Source: Lujinxingia vulgaris (lineage in GTDB: Bacteria; Myxococcota_A; Bradymonadia; Bradymonadales; Bradymonadaceae). From it: a stretch of 64,000 nucleotides of DNA. Positions 1 to 9,000 of the stretch are shown here, piece after piece. The DNA lies in the NCBI RefSeq assembly GCF_007997005.1, contig NZ_VOSL01000146.1:1-64000 (forward strand), read 5' to 3'. Within the stretch, counting starts at the first letter, position 1; each line of letters begins with the position of its first letter. Position numbers and translations under genes: made by a program. The notes under the pieces were generated by a model. The model saw only the letters and a program-made list of their open reading frames with translations, was not told where the DNA came from and searched no databases.

Positions 1-498
1 GTGGCGGTGCGCCGCCGCGTGGAGCAGGCCGAACGCCTCACCCAGCGCGCCGAGGAGCGGCTGACCCGGGCGGTGGAGCGGCGCACCGATGATGCGCGGC
101 GAGAGGTGGAGCGGGCCTCCCGCGGGCTCTCATGGCCGGCGGTGCAGGCGCGACTTCGGCGCAGGTCGGAGGAGCTTGGCGATCGCCAGGAGCGCCTCGA
201 TCGCGCCACCCGAGTGACGCTTAAGCAGGCCCGGGCGCAGCTGGAGTTTGCCGAGGAGCACCGCCGACTGCTTGATCCGGCCCGAGTGCTCGCCCGCGGC
301 TTTGCGATTGTGCGCGGACCGCAGGGCGTGGTGCGTGAGCCGGGCCAACTCCCTGTAGGAGCCCGCTTTGAGGTGGAGCTCGCCGGCGGTCGCCTGGCGG
401 CCACCCGTGCGCCTGACGCCGACGCCCCCAACCTTGATGATCCTTCTTCAACCGGCGCCGATCGCGCCGATGGTACGACGCCTGAGGAGACCCCATGA
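1..498 (+). CDS. xseA: Exodeoxyribonuclease VII large subunit, 3' part
   Basis: This is the C-terminal ~165 residues of XseA; the frame is open at base 1 and the true start lies upstream, so the GTG at base 1 is not a start. Exonuclease VII degrades single-stranded DNA from both ends and is made of XseA plus several XseB chains. Seen here are a long charged coiled-coil region and then the family's C-terminal module, with LLDPARVLARGFAIV followed by a G-x-x-V turn and the beta segment ending LAATRA. An acidic, low-complexity tail of ~30 residues follows. The stop overlaps the xseB start by 4 bases (ATGA), so the two are translationally coupled. The identity rests on this C-terminal motif and on the xseB neighbour. 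Confidence 0.9.
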   Translation: MAVRRRVEQAERLTQRAEERLTRAVERRTDDARREVERASRGLSWPAVQARLRRRSEELGDRQERLDRATRVTLKQARAQLEFAEEHRRLLDPARVLARGFAIVRGPQGVVREPGQLPVGARFEVELAGGRLAATRAPDADAPNLDDPSSTGADRADGTTPEETP

Positions 499-725
499 GC
501 GAGTTTGCCACGCCCCCCGAAGAGAGCCTCAGCTATGGCGAAGCTATGGAAGAGCTCAACCGCATCCTGGCCGCCATCGAAGGCGACGCCGTCGATCTCG
601 ATGAGCTTGGCGAGCGGGTGGCCCGCGCCGCCGAGCTCATTCGCATGTGCCGCGAGAAGATCGATCAGACCGAGTTTCAGGTCCGCACGATCATCGAAGA
701 GCTCGACGGGCGCGACGAGGACTAA
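495..725 (+). CDS. xseB: Exodeoxyribonuclease VII small subunit
   Basis: This is the 76-residue small subunit of exonuclease VII, a usual length for the family. It carries the typical SYGEAMEELNRILAAIE helix near the N-terminus, followed by a D-LDEL turn and the second helix with RAAELIRMCREKI. Two-helix XseB chains pack on the XseA coiled coil. The start ATG overlaps the xseA stop by 4 bases, which fixes the start and indicates coupled translation. The next gene is convergent and ends only 3 bases downstream of the stop. Confidence 0.95.
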   Translation: MSEFATPPEESLSYGEAMEELNRILAAIEGDAVDLDELGERVARAAELIRMCREKIDQTEFQVRTIIEELDGRDED

Positions 726-728
726 AGC

Positions 729-1283
729 TCAGAGCACCTCGACGCGGAAGTCGGCGATGACGCGAAAACGGGCGGTCTGCTCGGGGGCGCTGCCGGAGGC
801 GTCGCTGCTCAGGCGCATGCCTTCTTCGATATAGGGCTTGAGGTTGACGCCATCTTCGATCTCCAGGGCGAAATCGGTGGCGCCTTCCGGGGCCGGGTCG
901 CGCCAGGCCAACTCCACCGCGGGAAGATCGGAGCCATCGCGTGTGGACTCGATCGTGATGGTGACCTCATCGATGAAGTCGAAGTTGGGCTCTTCGCTGT
1001 CGCTCTCGAGCCCGAAGGTCAGGTCGGTGAGGTAGACCGCTTTGGCGCCGTCGGCGTCCTGAGCTTGAAGTTCTTGCTCAAGGTTGACGCTCAGGGGGAT
1101 GCGCGTCGGGAAGACGTCGCCCAGCCCCAGCAGGCTGCCGCCTCGTCCCTCGATCTCGATCACCCCGCTATCTTCGGTGATGGTGAAGGCGGCGATGCCG
1201 CAGGCGCTCAACCCGAGCATGAGGATGGCGAGCGCTGCGATGAGAAGATGGCGGCTGGACAGAGAGGGTGGGGAGAACATCAT
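729..1283 (-). CDS. Predicted lipoprotein, unknown function
   Basis: I do not recognise a family. The 184-residue product begins with a signal peptide (SSRHLLIAALAILML) ending in the lipobox LSAC, so it should be lipid-anchored in the cell envelope. The mature part is acidic and beta-rich, with the pattern of a small beta-sandwich protein. The open frame extends further upstream to about 1496, but I chose the ATG at 1283 (a second ATG follows directly). A GGAG lies 6-7 bases before it, and the extra N-terminal residues look non-coding. The gene converges on xseB with a 3-base gap and diverges from the GltJ-like gene. Confidence 0.8.
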   Translation of the reverse strand: MMFSPPSLSSRHLLIAALAILMLGLSACGIAAFTITEDSGVIEIEGRGGSLLGLGDVFPTRIPLSVNLEQELQAQDADGAKAVYLTDLTFGLESDSEEPNFDFIDEVTITIESTRDGSDLPAVELAWRDPAPEGATDFALEIEDGVNLKPYIEEGMRLSSDASGSAPEQTARFRVIADFRVEVL

Positions 1284-1501
1284 CAAAGCTCCGTTCGACA
1301 CAAAGGGAGTGGGACAATCAACACGCTCGCGGGTTGGACGCGACCTGAAGAGGTTGCGCACACACGCATCGCGTTTCAAGTTTGGGCGGTTGGCATCCCT
1401 CAAAGAGGGGGCGCAAGGCCGCTTGTCACATAGGGTTACGAGCGGTAGAGTTGCCCCGATTTTCCGAGGCCCAGACAGGCCCGAATGAGGACTCAATCTG
1501 C

Positions 1502-3433
1502 ATGAAGTTCTACTGCGACAGTTGCCAGACCAAGTACTCGATCGCCGATGAGAAGGTTCGAGGCAAGGTTCTGAAGGTGCGCTGCAAGAAATGCAGCCAC
1601 ATCATCACGGTACGCGAGGCGAGTCGGCCGGCGGCGGCCGCACCTCCGGCTGCACCCGGTGCGCGCACGGTGGCCTGGCACTATGCCATCAACGGCCAGT
1701 CGTTTGGGCCGATGGCCGAAGAGGTGCTCCGCCAGAAGGTCGCCTCGGGTGAGGTCGGTGACGCGGCGTACCTCTGGAATGAGACCTTCGGCGACTGGAA
1801 GCCGCTGCGCGCGGTCGCGGAGTTTGCCGACGCGCTGGCGCAGGCCCAGGCCGTCAAGCCCTCGCCGCGCACCATCGGGGTTAAAGAGGCCCTCAGCGCG
1901 GTCAGCGCGCCCGAGGACGCCGGGCTGGGGCTCGGGGCTGAGCCCAGCTTCACCGAGGCCGAGCCCAGCGAGGCTGAGGACGACGCGACGGTCGTCGATC
2001 TGAACCGCTCCGAGGTGCTCAAAGCGGCGGCTGCCCGTCAGGCGGCGAGCGCCGATAAGGCGGTGGAAGGTTTCAAGGCGAGTCTCGAGTCGACGGGCGA
2101 AGGTGCGCGTAAAGATCGTCTGGCGAAACTTCGCGAGCGCCTGCACCTCGATGAGGACGAAGCCGAAGAGGAAGACGACGCTGCGACCGAGCCCGCCTTC
2201 GGCGGAGACGACGCGCAACCCGACAGCGGCATGGACTTCGCTCTGGGCGACACGCTGGATGCGGGCGACGATGCCCCGCAGACGCACAGCGAGCCCACCT
2301 CGGAGCATGACGGGCTTTTCGGTGGGTTTGATGTGCCGAGTGCGACCACGCCAGCAGGCGCCCAGCCTCAGCAGAAGGCGCAGGAGGGCGATGCGCAGGA
2401 GGACCAGCCCACCGACGCGGTGCCCTTCTTCCCCAGCGCACCCAGGCTCGGTGACCCCAAGGCGACCTCATCAAGTCGCCTGGAGGAGATCACCGGGAGC
2501 CTGCTGATTCAGCTCAATTCCATCAAGAAAGACAGCCGCAAGCGCATGATCTTCTTCGGAGCGGCGGCGCTCGTTCTGGTGTGTGTGATCGGGGGCGTCG
2601 GTTACGTGGTGGCCACCTCGGAGTCGACGGAGGTCGTGGACACCGGGCCGAAGGTGCGTTTCGATAACCTGGGTCAGGCGCCGAAGTTCAACAAGTACTC
2701 CAAAGAGCAGGCCGCGCGCGCGACCAGCATGTTTGTGATCGAAGAAGACATCGTGATCTCCCGCGAAGAGGGCCGCGCGGCCTTTGAGCAGGAAGAAGAA
2801 GCGCGTAAGGCGGGTAAGAGCGCCGAAGAGATCCGCCGCGAGCAAATCGCGCGCGCCGAGAACAACCCGCGGCTTCTTCCGAAGATCGACGCCAACGCCC
2901 TGCGCTTTGAAGGGGGCTCCACCGAGGGCGCCCAGATCGGTCGCGGGACGTCGAGCTCCGGCATCAACCGTGACGGCGTGGGCGCGACCGCCGGTGGCTT
3001 TGAGGTCGGCGGGCTGGCGGGTGCGGCGGAGGCCAACGTGGCCGATGACCGCTTCCAGCGGATGGCGGCGCTCAAGACCGAGTCGAACCGGGAGATCTAC
3101 CGCCCGCATGCGGAGCTGGAGGCCGGTCGCAAAGCCAAAGGCCCGCAGGGGCTCTCTCCGGAAGAGGTCGCCCAGGGATTTCGTACGGTCTCGCAGAGCA
3201 TCGGGCTGTGCCGCGAGCGCCACATGTGGCGCGGTGGCACCATTGATGCGCGACGCATTCACCTGACGCTGCAGGTGCTCAACACCGGGCGTATCGGGCG
3301 CATCAAGCTGGAGCCGGATTCGTTGGAAGGCACCGAGTTTAGTCGGTGCATGAACACGCACCGTGACCGGTGGAGCTTCCCGAGCTTCAACGGAGAGCCC
3401 ATCGAAGTTCGCGCGCCCTTCGTGCTGCAGTGA
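1502..3433 (+). CDS. GltJ/AgmX-like zinc-ribbon, GYF and TonB-C-like membrane protein
   Basis: The 643-residue product has the domain order of the Myxococcus gliding proteins GltJ (AgmX) and PglI. An MJ0042-type zinc ribbon at residues 3-36 has C5-x2-C8 and C28-x2-C31. A GYF_2-like domain with W-HYAINGQSFGPM lies at about 58-107. An acidic disordered linker follows, then one membrane helix at about 348-371. A periplasmic segment ends in a TonB-like AgmX/PglI C-terminal domain over the last ~85 residues, with two conserved cysteines (GLCRER and SRCM). In Myxococcus such proteins bridge the cytoplasm and the outer-membrane motility machinery. The ATG at 1502 was chosen because the zinc ribbon starts there and GAGGA precedes it. 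No other gliding gene is nearby, so the role here is open. A terminator follows at 3455. Confidence 0.85.
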   Translation: MKFYCDSCQTKYSIADEKVRGKVLKVRCKKCSHIITVREASRPAAAAPPAAPGARTVAWHYAINGQSFGPMAEEVLRQKVASGEVGDAAYLWNETFGDWKPLRAVAEFADALAQAQAVKPSPRTIGVKEALSAVSAPEDAGLGLGAEPSFTEAEPSEAEDDATVVDLNRSEVLKAAAARQAASADKAVEGFKASLESTGEGARKDRLAKLRERLHLDEDEAEEEDDAATEPAFGGDDAQPDSGMDFALGDTLDAGDDAPQTHSEPTSEHDGLFGGFDVPSATTPAGAQPQQKAQEGDAQEDQPTDAVPFFPSAPRLGDPKATSSSRLEEITGSLLIQLNSIKKDSRKRMIFFGAAALVLVCVIGGVGYVVATSESTEVVDTGPKVRFDNLGQAPKFNKYSKEQAARATSMFVIEEDIVISREEGRAAFEQEEEARKAGKSAEEIRREQIARAENNPRLLPKIDANALRFEGGSTEGAQIGRGTSSSGINRDGVGATAGGFEVGGLAGAAEANVADDRFQRMAALKTESNREIYRPHAELEAGRKAKGPQGLSPEEVAQGFRTVSQSIGLCRERHMWRGGTIDARRIHLTLQVLNTGRIGRIKLEPDSLEGTEFSRCMNTHRDRWSFPSFNGEPIEVRAPFVLQ

Positions 3434-3454
3434 GCGGGACGGTGTCCTCTCTCC

Positions 3455-3492
3455 ATAAAAAAGCCCGGCTCTGGCGAGCCGGGCTTTTTTAT
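3455..3492. terminator. Bidirectional intrinsic terminator
   Basis: The arms AAAAAAGCCCGGCT and AGCCGGGCTTTTTT flank a 6-base loop (ctggcg), giving a U-run on either strand. It lies between the convergent GltJ-like gene (ending 3433) and the minus-strand gene ending at 3516, so it can serve both. Confidence 0.92.
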
Positions 3493-3515
3493 GTTGGGGA
3501 GCGTCGAGGAGGGCT

Positions 3516-4208
3516 TCAGGGGGCGGGATCGGGTGTTGTGGTTTCAAGAGCGCGAAGCTCTTCGCGAAGCAGCTCCAGATCGACTGCGGTGAGGCGATCG
3601 TTGTGGGCGTGAAGATGTTCTGCAGTGCGTTCGATCCATGCCCGAGCCTGGGCGATGGCGCCGGCACGTACGAAGTCTTCGGCGATCTCAAAGAGGGTGT
3701 CTCCCGGGGAGGCTTCCGGCGCCACGCCAAGCGCATCCTGGTAGAGGCGGTCGGCATCTTCGGGATGTCCGGCGAGCAGGGTTAGCCAGGCCTTCGCGCG
3801 CGCCGACGAGAGGGGCAGGGGATGGGGCGCGCCTGCGTCAACGTCGATCACAGCGAGGGCGTCCGGAAGTCGTGCGGCCCGGGCGAGGGCGGCGGCGCGT
3901 TGCAAGGCGATCTCGCCATAGTTCAACGCCGGATGGTGGCGCTCGCCGGTGAGGATCGCCTCGCAGATTGTCAAAAAATCGTCGGGGCGTTGCAGCTGCA
4001 GGCAGCGGCGGGCCAGCGCCCAGCGCTCCAGATCGCTCTGCAACTCGCTGAGGGGAAGCTCGTCATCGAGCGGCGCCAGGAGCCAACGGTCATGGCGGGC
4101 GGCCTCCCCGATGGAGGTGACCTCCCATGCGTGGTAAAGGTATCCGGCTTCGTCGTCGAGGTAGTCAGGGTAGTTGTCGCCAATCGATGGTGCGAAGTCG
4201 TCGGACAT
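3516..4208 (-). CDS. Hypothetical alpha-helical (TPR-like) protein
   Basis: The 230-residue protein has no signal peptide, so it is probably cytoplasmic. I cannot name a family. Its composition is strongly helical, with repeated A-x-x-L-x-x-A patterns. The segment around 140-215 (AKAWLTLLAGHPEDADRLYQ, then FVRAGAIAQARAWIERTA) reads like degenerate TPR repeats, suggesting a protein-binding scaffold. A ribosome site (AAAGG) lies about 8 bases before the ATG at 4208. It diverges from the DUF368 gene and shares the terminator at 3455 with its convergent neighbour. The C-terminal ~10 residues (TTTPDPAP) look disordered. Confidence 0.75.
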   Translation of the reverse strand: MSDDFAPSIGDNYPDYLDDEAGYLYHAWEVTSIGEAARHDRWLLAPLDDELPLSELQSDLERWALARRCLQLQRPDDFLTICEAILTGERHHPALNYGEIALQRAAALARAARLPDALAVIDVDAGAPHPLPLSSARAKAWLTLLAGHPEDADRLYQDALGVAPEASPGDTLFEIAEDFVRAGAIAQARAWIERTAEHLHAHNDRLTAVDLELLREELRALETTTPDPAP

Positions 4209-4285
4209 CGTTCAACCTTTCGGGGCGTGGAGACGCCCCCATAAAGCGCGCTCATTGCCAGGGCGCGCGAAGAGATGAGGCAGGG

Positions 4286-5515
4286 ATGCAGCGAGTGTTG
4301 CTCTATTTTAAAGGCGTGTGCATGGGCATCGCCGACATCATTCCGGGGGTCAGTGGCGGCACGCTGGCGTTGATTCTTGGAATCTACACCGAGCTGGTCA
4401 ATACGATAAAGGGGCTCAACCTGCGGTGGGTGGCCCCTCTGGGGCGGTGGTTGACCCAGGGACGGAAAGACGAGGATCGGCGCGCGCTGATCGCTGCACT
4501 CGAGAAGCTCAACCTGGTCTTTTTGATGGTACTTGGCGCCGGCATCGCCACGGCCATCGCCGTCGGGGGGCTGGTGCTGCCGGGGCTCTTGGAGCGCTAT
4601 CCGGAGGTGATGCGGGCGCTCTTCTTCGGGCTGATTCTGGCGAGTGTGCCGGTGCCCTTTAAGATGATCGAGTTTCGCGACAGCCGCATGAAGGCTGTGG
4701 CGGCTGTGGCGGTCGTGTTTGGGGTGATCTTCGGGTGGGTGCTGACCAACCCGGCCACCACCTTCGAGACTCAGATGACCTGGAAAGAGGTCAGCTCTCA
4801 GGAGCAGACCATGCGGGATGTGGTGCGCGAAGGCCCCAGCGCCTGGGCGGCCGAGCAGGTCTACTGGGCGCCTCAGAATGAAGCGCTGCGAGAGGCGATG
4901 GCCCAGGCCTATCCCGAGTTGAATCTCGCGCCCCCGGGGGCCGAGGCCGCGCAGGATAAAGATGCGGTCAAGGCGCGCAGCGAGGCCTATGAGGCGTTGA
5001 CCATCCCGGCCGGCACGCCTGTGCAGATCCCGCAGCCGGCGCCCTGGTACATCTTTGTGGTGGGGATGATCGCGATCTGCGCGATGATCCTTCCGGGGAT
5101 CAGCGGGTCGTATCTTCTGCTGATTCTGGGCGGGTATTTCTTTGTGCTCAATGCGCTCAAAGGCGTCCTCACGGGGCTGGCCTCGGGGAGTCTTCCGATG
5201 AACGCGGCGATGTATGTGGGGCTCTTTATGGTGGGGGCGGCCGTTGGCATTTTGAGCTTCTCGCGGGTGTTAAGCTGGTTGTTGCACCGCTTCACTGTGC
5301 CCACACTCGGGGTGTTGGTGGGGCTGATGCTGGGCTGTCTTCGGGGCATCTGGCCCTTTCGGGGGATGGCGTCGGGCTATGTGGTCAATGTGATGCCGGC
5401 CGGCATCAACGGCACCGTGATCGCGTCGATCATCGCCGCGCTTGTGGGGGCGGTGCTGGTGACGGTGTTGGGCAAGGTTGGCAGCGCCCACCCATCGGGC
5501 TCGCTGGAGAGCTGA
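4286..5515 (+). CDS. DUF368 membrane protein, probable undecaprenyl-phosphate translocase (PopT-like)
   Basis: This 409-residue polytopic membrane protein belongs to the DUF368 family. It carries the family's two related half-site motifs, ADIIPGVSGGTLALILGIY near the N-terminus and MILPGISGSYLLLILGGY in the second half. Such inverted-repeat PGxSG elements are typical of transporter folds. Family members (PopT) have been shown to recycle undecaprenyl phosphate across the inner membrane for cell-wall synthesis; that function is transferred here by family. Unusually, a hydrophilic stretch of about 95 residues (roughly 158-252) splits the two halves. The ATG at 4286 is preferred over upstream starts because it begins the first motif and follows GAGGCAGG. 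The Rrf2 gene follows 25 bases later and is likely co-transcribed. Confidence 0.85.
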   Translation: MQRVLLYFKGVCMGIADIIPGVSGGTLALILGIYTELVNTIKGLNLRWVAPLGRWLTQGRKDEDRRALIAALEKLNLVFLMVLGAGIATAIAVGGLVLPGLLERYPEVMRALFFGLILASVPVPFKMIEFRDSRMKAVAAVAVVFGVIFGWVLTNPATTFETQMTWKEVSSQEQTMRDVVREGPSAWAAEQVYWAPQNEALREAMAQAYPELNLAPPGAEAAQDKDAVKARSEAYEALTIPAGTPVQIPQPAPWYIFVVGMIAICAMILPGISGSYLLLILGGYFFVLNALKGVLTGLASGSLPMNAAMYVGLFMVGAAVGILSFSRVLSWLLHRFTVPTLGVLVGLMLGCLRGIWPFRGMASGYVVNVMPAGINGTVIASIIAALVGAVLVTVLGKVGSAHPSGSLES

Positions 5516-5540
5516 GGCCGCCGCAGCAGAGGAGCAGGTC

Positions 5541-5996
5541 ATGGAGATTAGCGCACGGACGATGTACGGGCTTCGCGCCCTGGTGACCCTCGCAGGGGCC
5601 CGAAGTTGCGAGCCGATGAGCATTCAGACGATCGCCGACGAGGAGGAGCTTCCGGGGAAGTTTCTGGAAGGGATCATGGCCGACTTAAAACGCGGCGGGT
5701 TCGTGCGCAGCAAGCGGGGGGCCAACGGCGGGTACATGCTGGCGAGGCCGGCCAGCGAGATCACGCTGCTCAGCGTGATCCGTCACCTGGACGGGCCGGT
5801 CGCGCCGCTGGGCTACGAAGATCGCACGGCGGCGGCCGAGGGCGAGCTCACCGAGCGGCAGCGGGCGTTTGGGCCGGTCTGGTGTGAGGTGCGCGATGCG
5901 ACGATCCGCGTGCTGGAGCGTTATACGATTCAGTCGATCGCCGACAGCGTGCCCGAACTTCGTCTGGAGGACTTTCGGCCCATCTACCAGATCTGA
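5541..5996 (+). CDS. Rrf2-family transcriptional regulator
   Basis: This 151-residue DNA-binding protein belongs to the Rrf2 family. The N-terminal winged helix has the diagnostic pattern EISARTMYGLRALVTLA, then IADEEELPGKFLEGIMADLK and the wing RSKRGANGGYMLARP. The three clustered cysteines that bind the Fe-S cluster in IscR and NsrR are absent; only C18 or so and one WCE cysteine occur. It therefore probably senses something else, or acts as a non-cluster member like CymR. The ATG at 5541 follows GAGGAGCAGG. It lies 25 bases after the DUF368 gene, suggesting an operon, and a strong terminator follows it. Confidence 0.88.
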   Translation: MEISARTMYGLRALVTLAGARSCEPMSIQTIADEEELPGKFLEGIMADLKRGGFVRSKRGANGGYMLARPASEITLLSVIRHLDGPVAPLGYEDRTAAAEGELTERQRAFGPVWCEVRDATIRVLERYTIQSIADSVPELRLEDFRPIYQI

Positions 5997-6018
5997 ATTC
6001 GCACGTTTTGAGCGTGAA

Positions 6019-6060
6019 CAAAAAGAGCGCGCTTGCCAGTGGCGAGCGCGCTCTCTTTGT
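6019..6060 (+). terminator. Intrinsic terminator after the Rrf2 gene
   Basis: A 13-bp GC-rich stem (GAGCGCGCTTGCC at 6025-6037 with GGCGAGCGCGCTC at 6041-6053, including one G-U pair) has a 3-base loop. It is followed by TCTTTGTGTG on the plus strand and by a run of As before it, so it may also work for the convergent minus-strand gene. Confidence 0.82.
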
Positions 6061-6092
6061 GTGTGGGAGCTACCTGTGGGGCCCGGCCGGGC

Positions 6093-9000
6093 TCAGAAGT
6101 TGGGCATCTCCAGGTAGTCCTGACGGACGTTCTGACCGACGTAGAGGGGCTCGCCATCTTCGTAGATGCGCAGGTAGAGGTTCACAAAGCGCAGCACCTT
6201 TTTGGCGTAGCCGCGGGCCTCGGCGTAGGGGATCTCTTCGATAAACTCATCGAGCGGGATCTGATGGCCGCGCATCTCCAGCCAGGCGCCGACGCGGTGC
6301 GGGCCGCCGTTGTAGCCGGCGAAGGCAAAGAGCTCCTGGCCGTGGAACTTCCGCACAAGGCGGCTGAAGTAGAAGATGCCGTGGGCGATGGCGTTATCTT
6401 CTTCGAGAAGATCGTAGGGGCCGAAGTCTTCGTCACCGAAGAGGTCGGCGATCTTCAGGCCGGTGCGCGGGATCACCTGCAAGAGCCCCAGGGCGTCGGC
6501 GCGGCTTAAGGAGTCGGGGTTGAAGGAGCTCTCGACCAGCATCAAGGCCCAGATCATGTAGGGGTTGACCCCGTGTTGTTTGGCCAGGGGGATGACCTTC
6601 TCGGGGAAGGCGCGGGGGTAGGCCATCATCCAGTAACGGCGGGCCTCGCCCTCGGGGGCGCGGCGCAGCCACCAGGTGTTGCCGAGCGCGTGGCGACGGA
6701 CCAGATGATAGTCACCGACCTCCTGGAAGGCGTGAACCAGCACGGTATCAAGACGGCGCCGGCGATCGAAGATGGCCTGCTGGCGCGCGATCTGGGCGCG
6801 TCGCTCCGAGGTGGTTGTGGCCACCGGGAAGCGCAGCTCATCGGACTCCATGCCCCAGAGCTGGGCCTGCTTTCGGGGCGGGCGGTTGTCGATGTAGTAG
6901 CCCCACCGGCGGTAGGGGAGCTCCACCGGGCTGGAGCCGGCGCGGGCGCGTCGCGAGAGGCCACGAAACTCCAGGCTGACGTCGCGGATGACGCGGCGGG
7001 CCTCGGTGGTCCAGCCGGCCTGCCAGAGCCAGCGGGCGCGCTCCAGGTTGGGAAAGAGCTCCCCGGCCTCTTCGACCGCGCGGGCCAGCCCCCCGCGGTG
7101 GGTGTCGTCATCGTAGGCTGTGATGGCCTCGGGCACCGGCCCGATCATCTCGCCACGTGCATAGTTCACAAAGGCCATGTCGGAGCCGTTACGGCCTCCC
7201 CAGTAGATGCGGGCCTCGGCGTTGTAGCGCACGCGGCCGGCGGGGCGAGTGAAGTCGACCTCGCCGGAGGGCACACGCGCCTGGGGGGCGTTTCGATCGT
7301 CGAGGCCGGCGATGTTGTCGCGGTCGGTGTCATCGATCTCGTCGCGGGAGGTGTCGGGCTCTACGCCCAGAAGTTGGGAGGGCGCGATGAGGGGGCGGCC
7401 CGGGTTCCAGGTCAGCCCGACGCCGGGAGCGACCATCGAGGGCGTTGAGACGCAGCCGTCGTCTTCGGGATCGCAGGGCGTGGCGTAGTACGGACCGGTG
7501 TCGGTGCGGCGTACCGGGCCTTCTTCGGTGAGCGCGCCGGGCAGCGGTGTGGCGCGCGGATCCTGATAGGTGCCCGGGGCCTGACGAAAGCCGTAGAAGG
7601 AGGCTTCGTCGAAGGCGTCGAAGACCTCATCGGAGCTCTCGACGACCCGCTCGGCCTGGACGAAGCCACCGTCGCTTCCGGCGCGCTGGCGAAGGTCGAG
7701 AAGGCGCCCGGCGGCCTGAAGTCCGTAATAGCTCGTGGGGTAGGCCTGAGCCACGTCATCGAAGACCAGGGCAGCTTCTTCGTCGTTGCCGCTGCGCTCC
7801 AGGGTGCGCGCGGTCCAGTAGAGGTACTTGGCGCGGTTCTGGCCGCTGGAGCGATCCGCCAGACGCCGCAGGTTTTCGTACGCCTCGTCGAACTTCCCGC
7901 TCTTATAGAGCAGGTAGGTGTAGTGCCACCCACGTTTGCGGTAGGCGCTGTAGAGCCGGTCGTAGGCGGCGAGGGCCTCGGGGTAGCGGCCGTGCTGCTC
8001 GTAGAAGCCCGCAAGTGCGCTCAGGAGCTCCCGGGCGGGTTCGCCGCGGTAGAGTGTCTCCAGCGCTTCGATGGCTTCATCAAAGCGCCCCAGGCGCGCC
8101 AGGGCGAAGCTGTGGAAGCGGTAGAGCGTGCGTTTGCTCATGCCGGCTTCATTGCCGGCTTCAAAACGCCGCCGGGCCTCCTCGAAGTAGGGGAGTGAGG
8201 CCTCGAACTGGTGGCTGTAATAACGGTTAAGCGCGATCTCGAGCGTGACCTCGTTCTCAAAAGCCGAGTCGCCGCTCTCGGTGGCGTGCTCTTCGAGCAG
8301 GCCGGTGAGCAGTTCGTGGGCCAGCGGCCAGAATTTGTCGACGCGAAGTTGGCGGAAGCGTTTGAGACGATCCTCACGGGGGATTTCGGCGATGGTAACC
8401 CCCTGTTCACGCAGTACGTCGAGGCGTTCCAGCGCGAGCTCTCCTTCTTCTTTATAAGGAAACTCAAACCAGGCCAGCTGGTAGGAGCGGGCGGCGTCTT
8501 GAGGGCGGTCGGTTGCCTCGAGCGCGCGCCCCTGCAGGTAGAGGATGATGTGGCGGCGCGGGTAATCGGGGAACATCTCGGCGATCTGCGTGAGCACGGG
8601 GGCGGCCTGCTCATAGCGCTCGGCGGCCATCAGCGCTTCGGCCTGAGCGGCGCGCGCGCGCCAGATCATGGGGCTGTCTTTGGCCTCGTAGACGCGCTCG
8701 TAGGCCTGGGCGGCCTCCTGGTGGCGTTCCAACGCGCTCAGGTTGAGCGCGCGCAGGTAGCTGACGTAATCGTCGATGGGCGTGCTGCCCTCCAGCGCGT
8801 CGAGGTGCGTGAGCGCGGTGGCGTGGTCGCCCTGATGGTAGGCAAGGTACGCGCGCTGAAAGTGCGTCAGGTTGCGCGTGGAGGCCGACGTGTCGCACTC
8901 AATCTGGAGCAGCGCATCGAGCGCGGCGGCCGCCTCGTCGGGGCGCTGCCAGAGCAGCGCCTGTCGAGCTTCCTCCCCAATAAGGGAGGCAGTAGCGCAT

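Noticed and set aside
5541-5996. Rrf2 protein as IscR or NsrR
   Set aside because: The three spaced cysteines that hold the Fe-S cluster are missing, so only the family call is kept.
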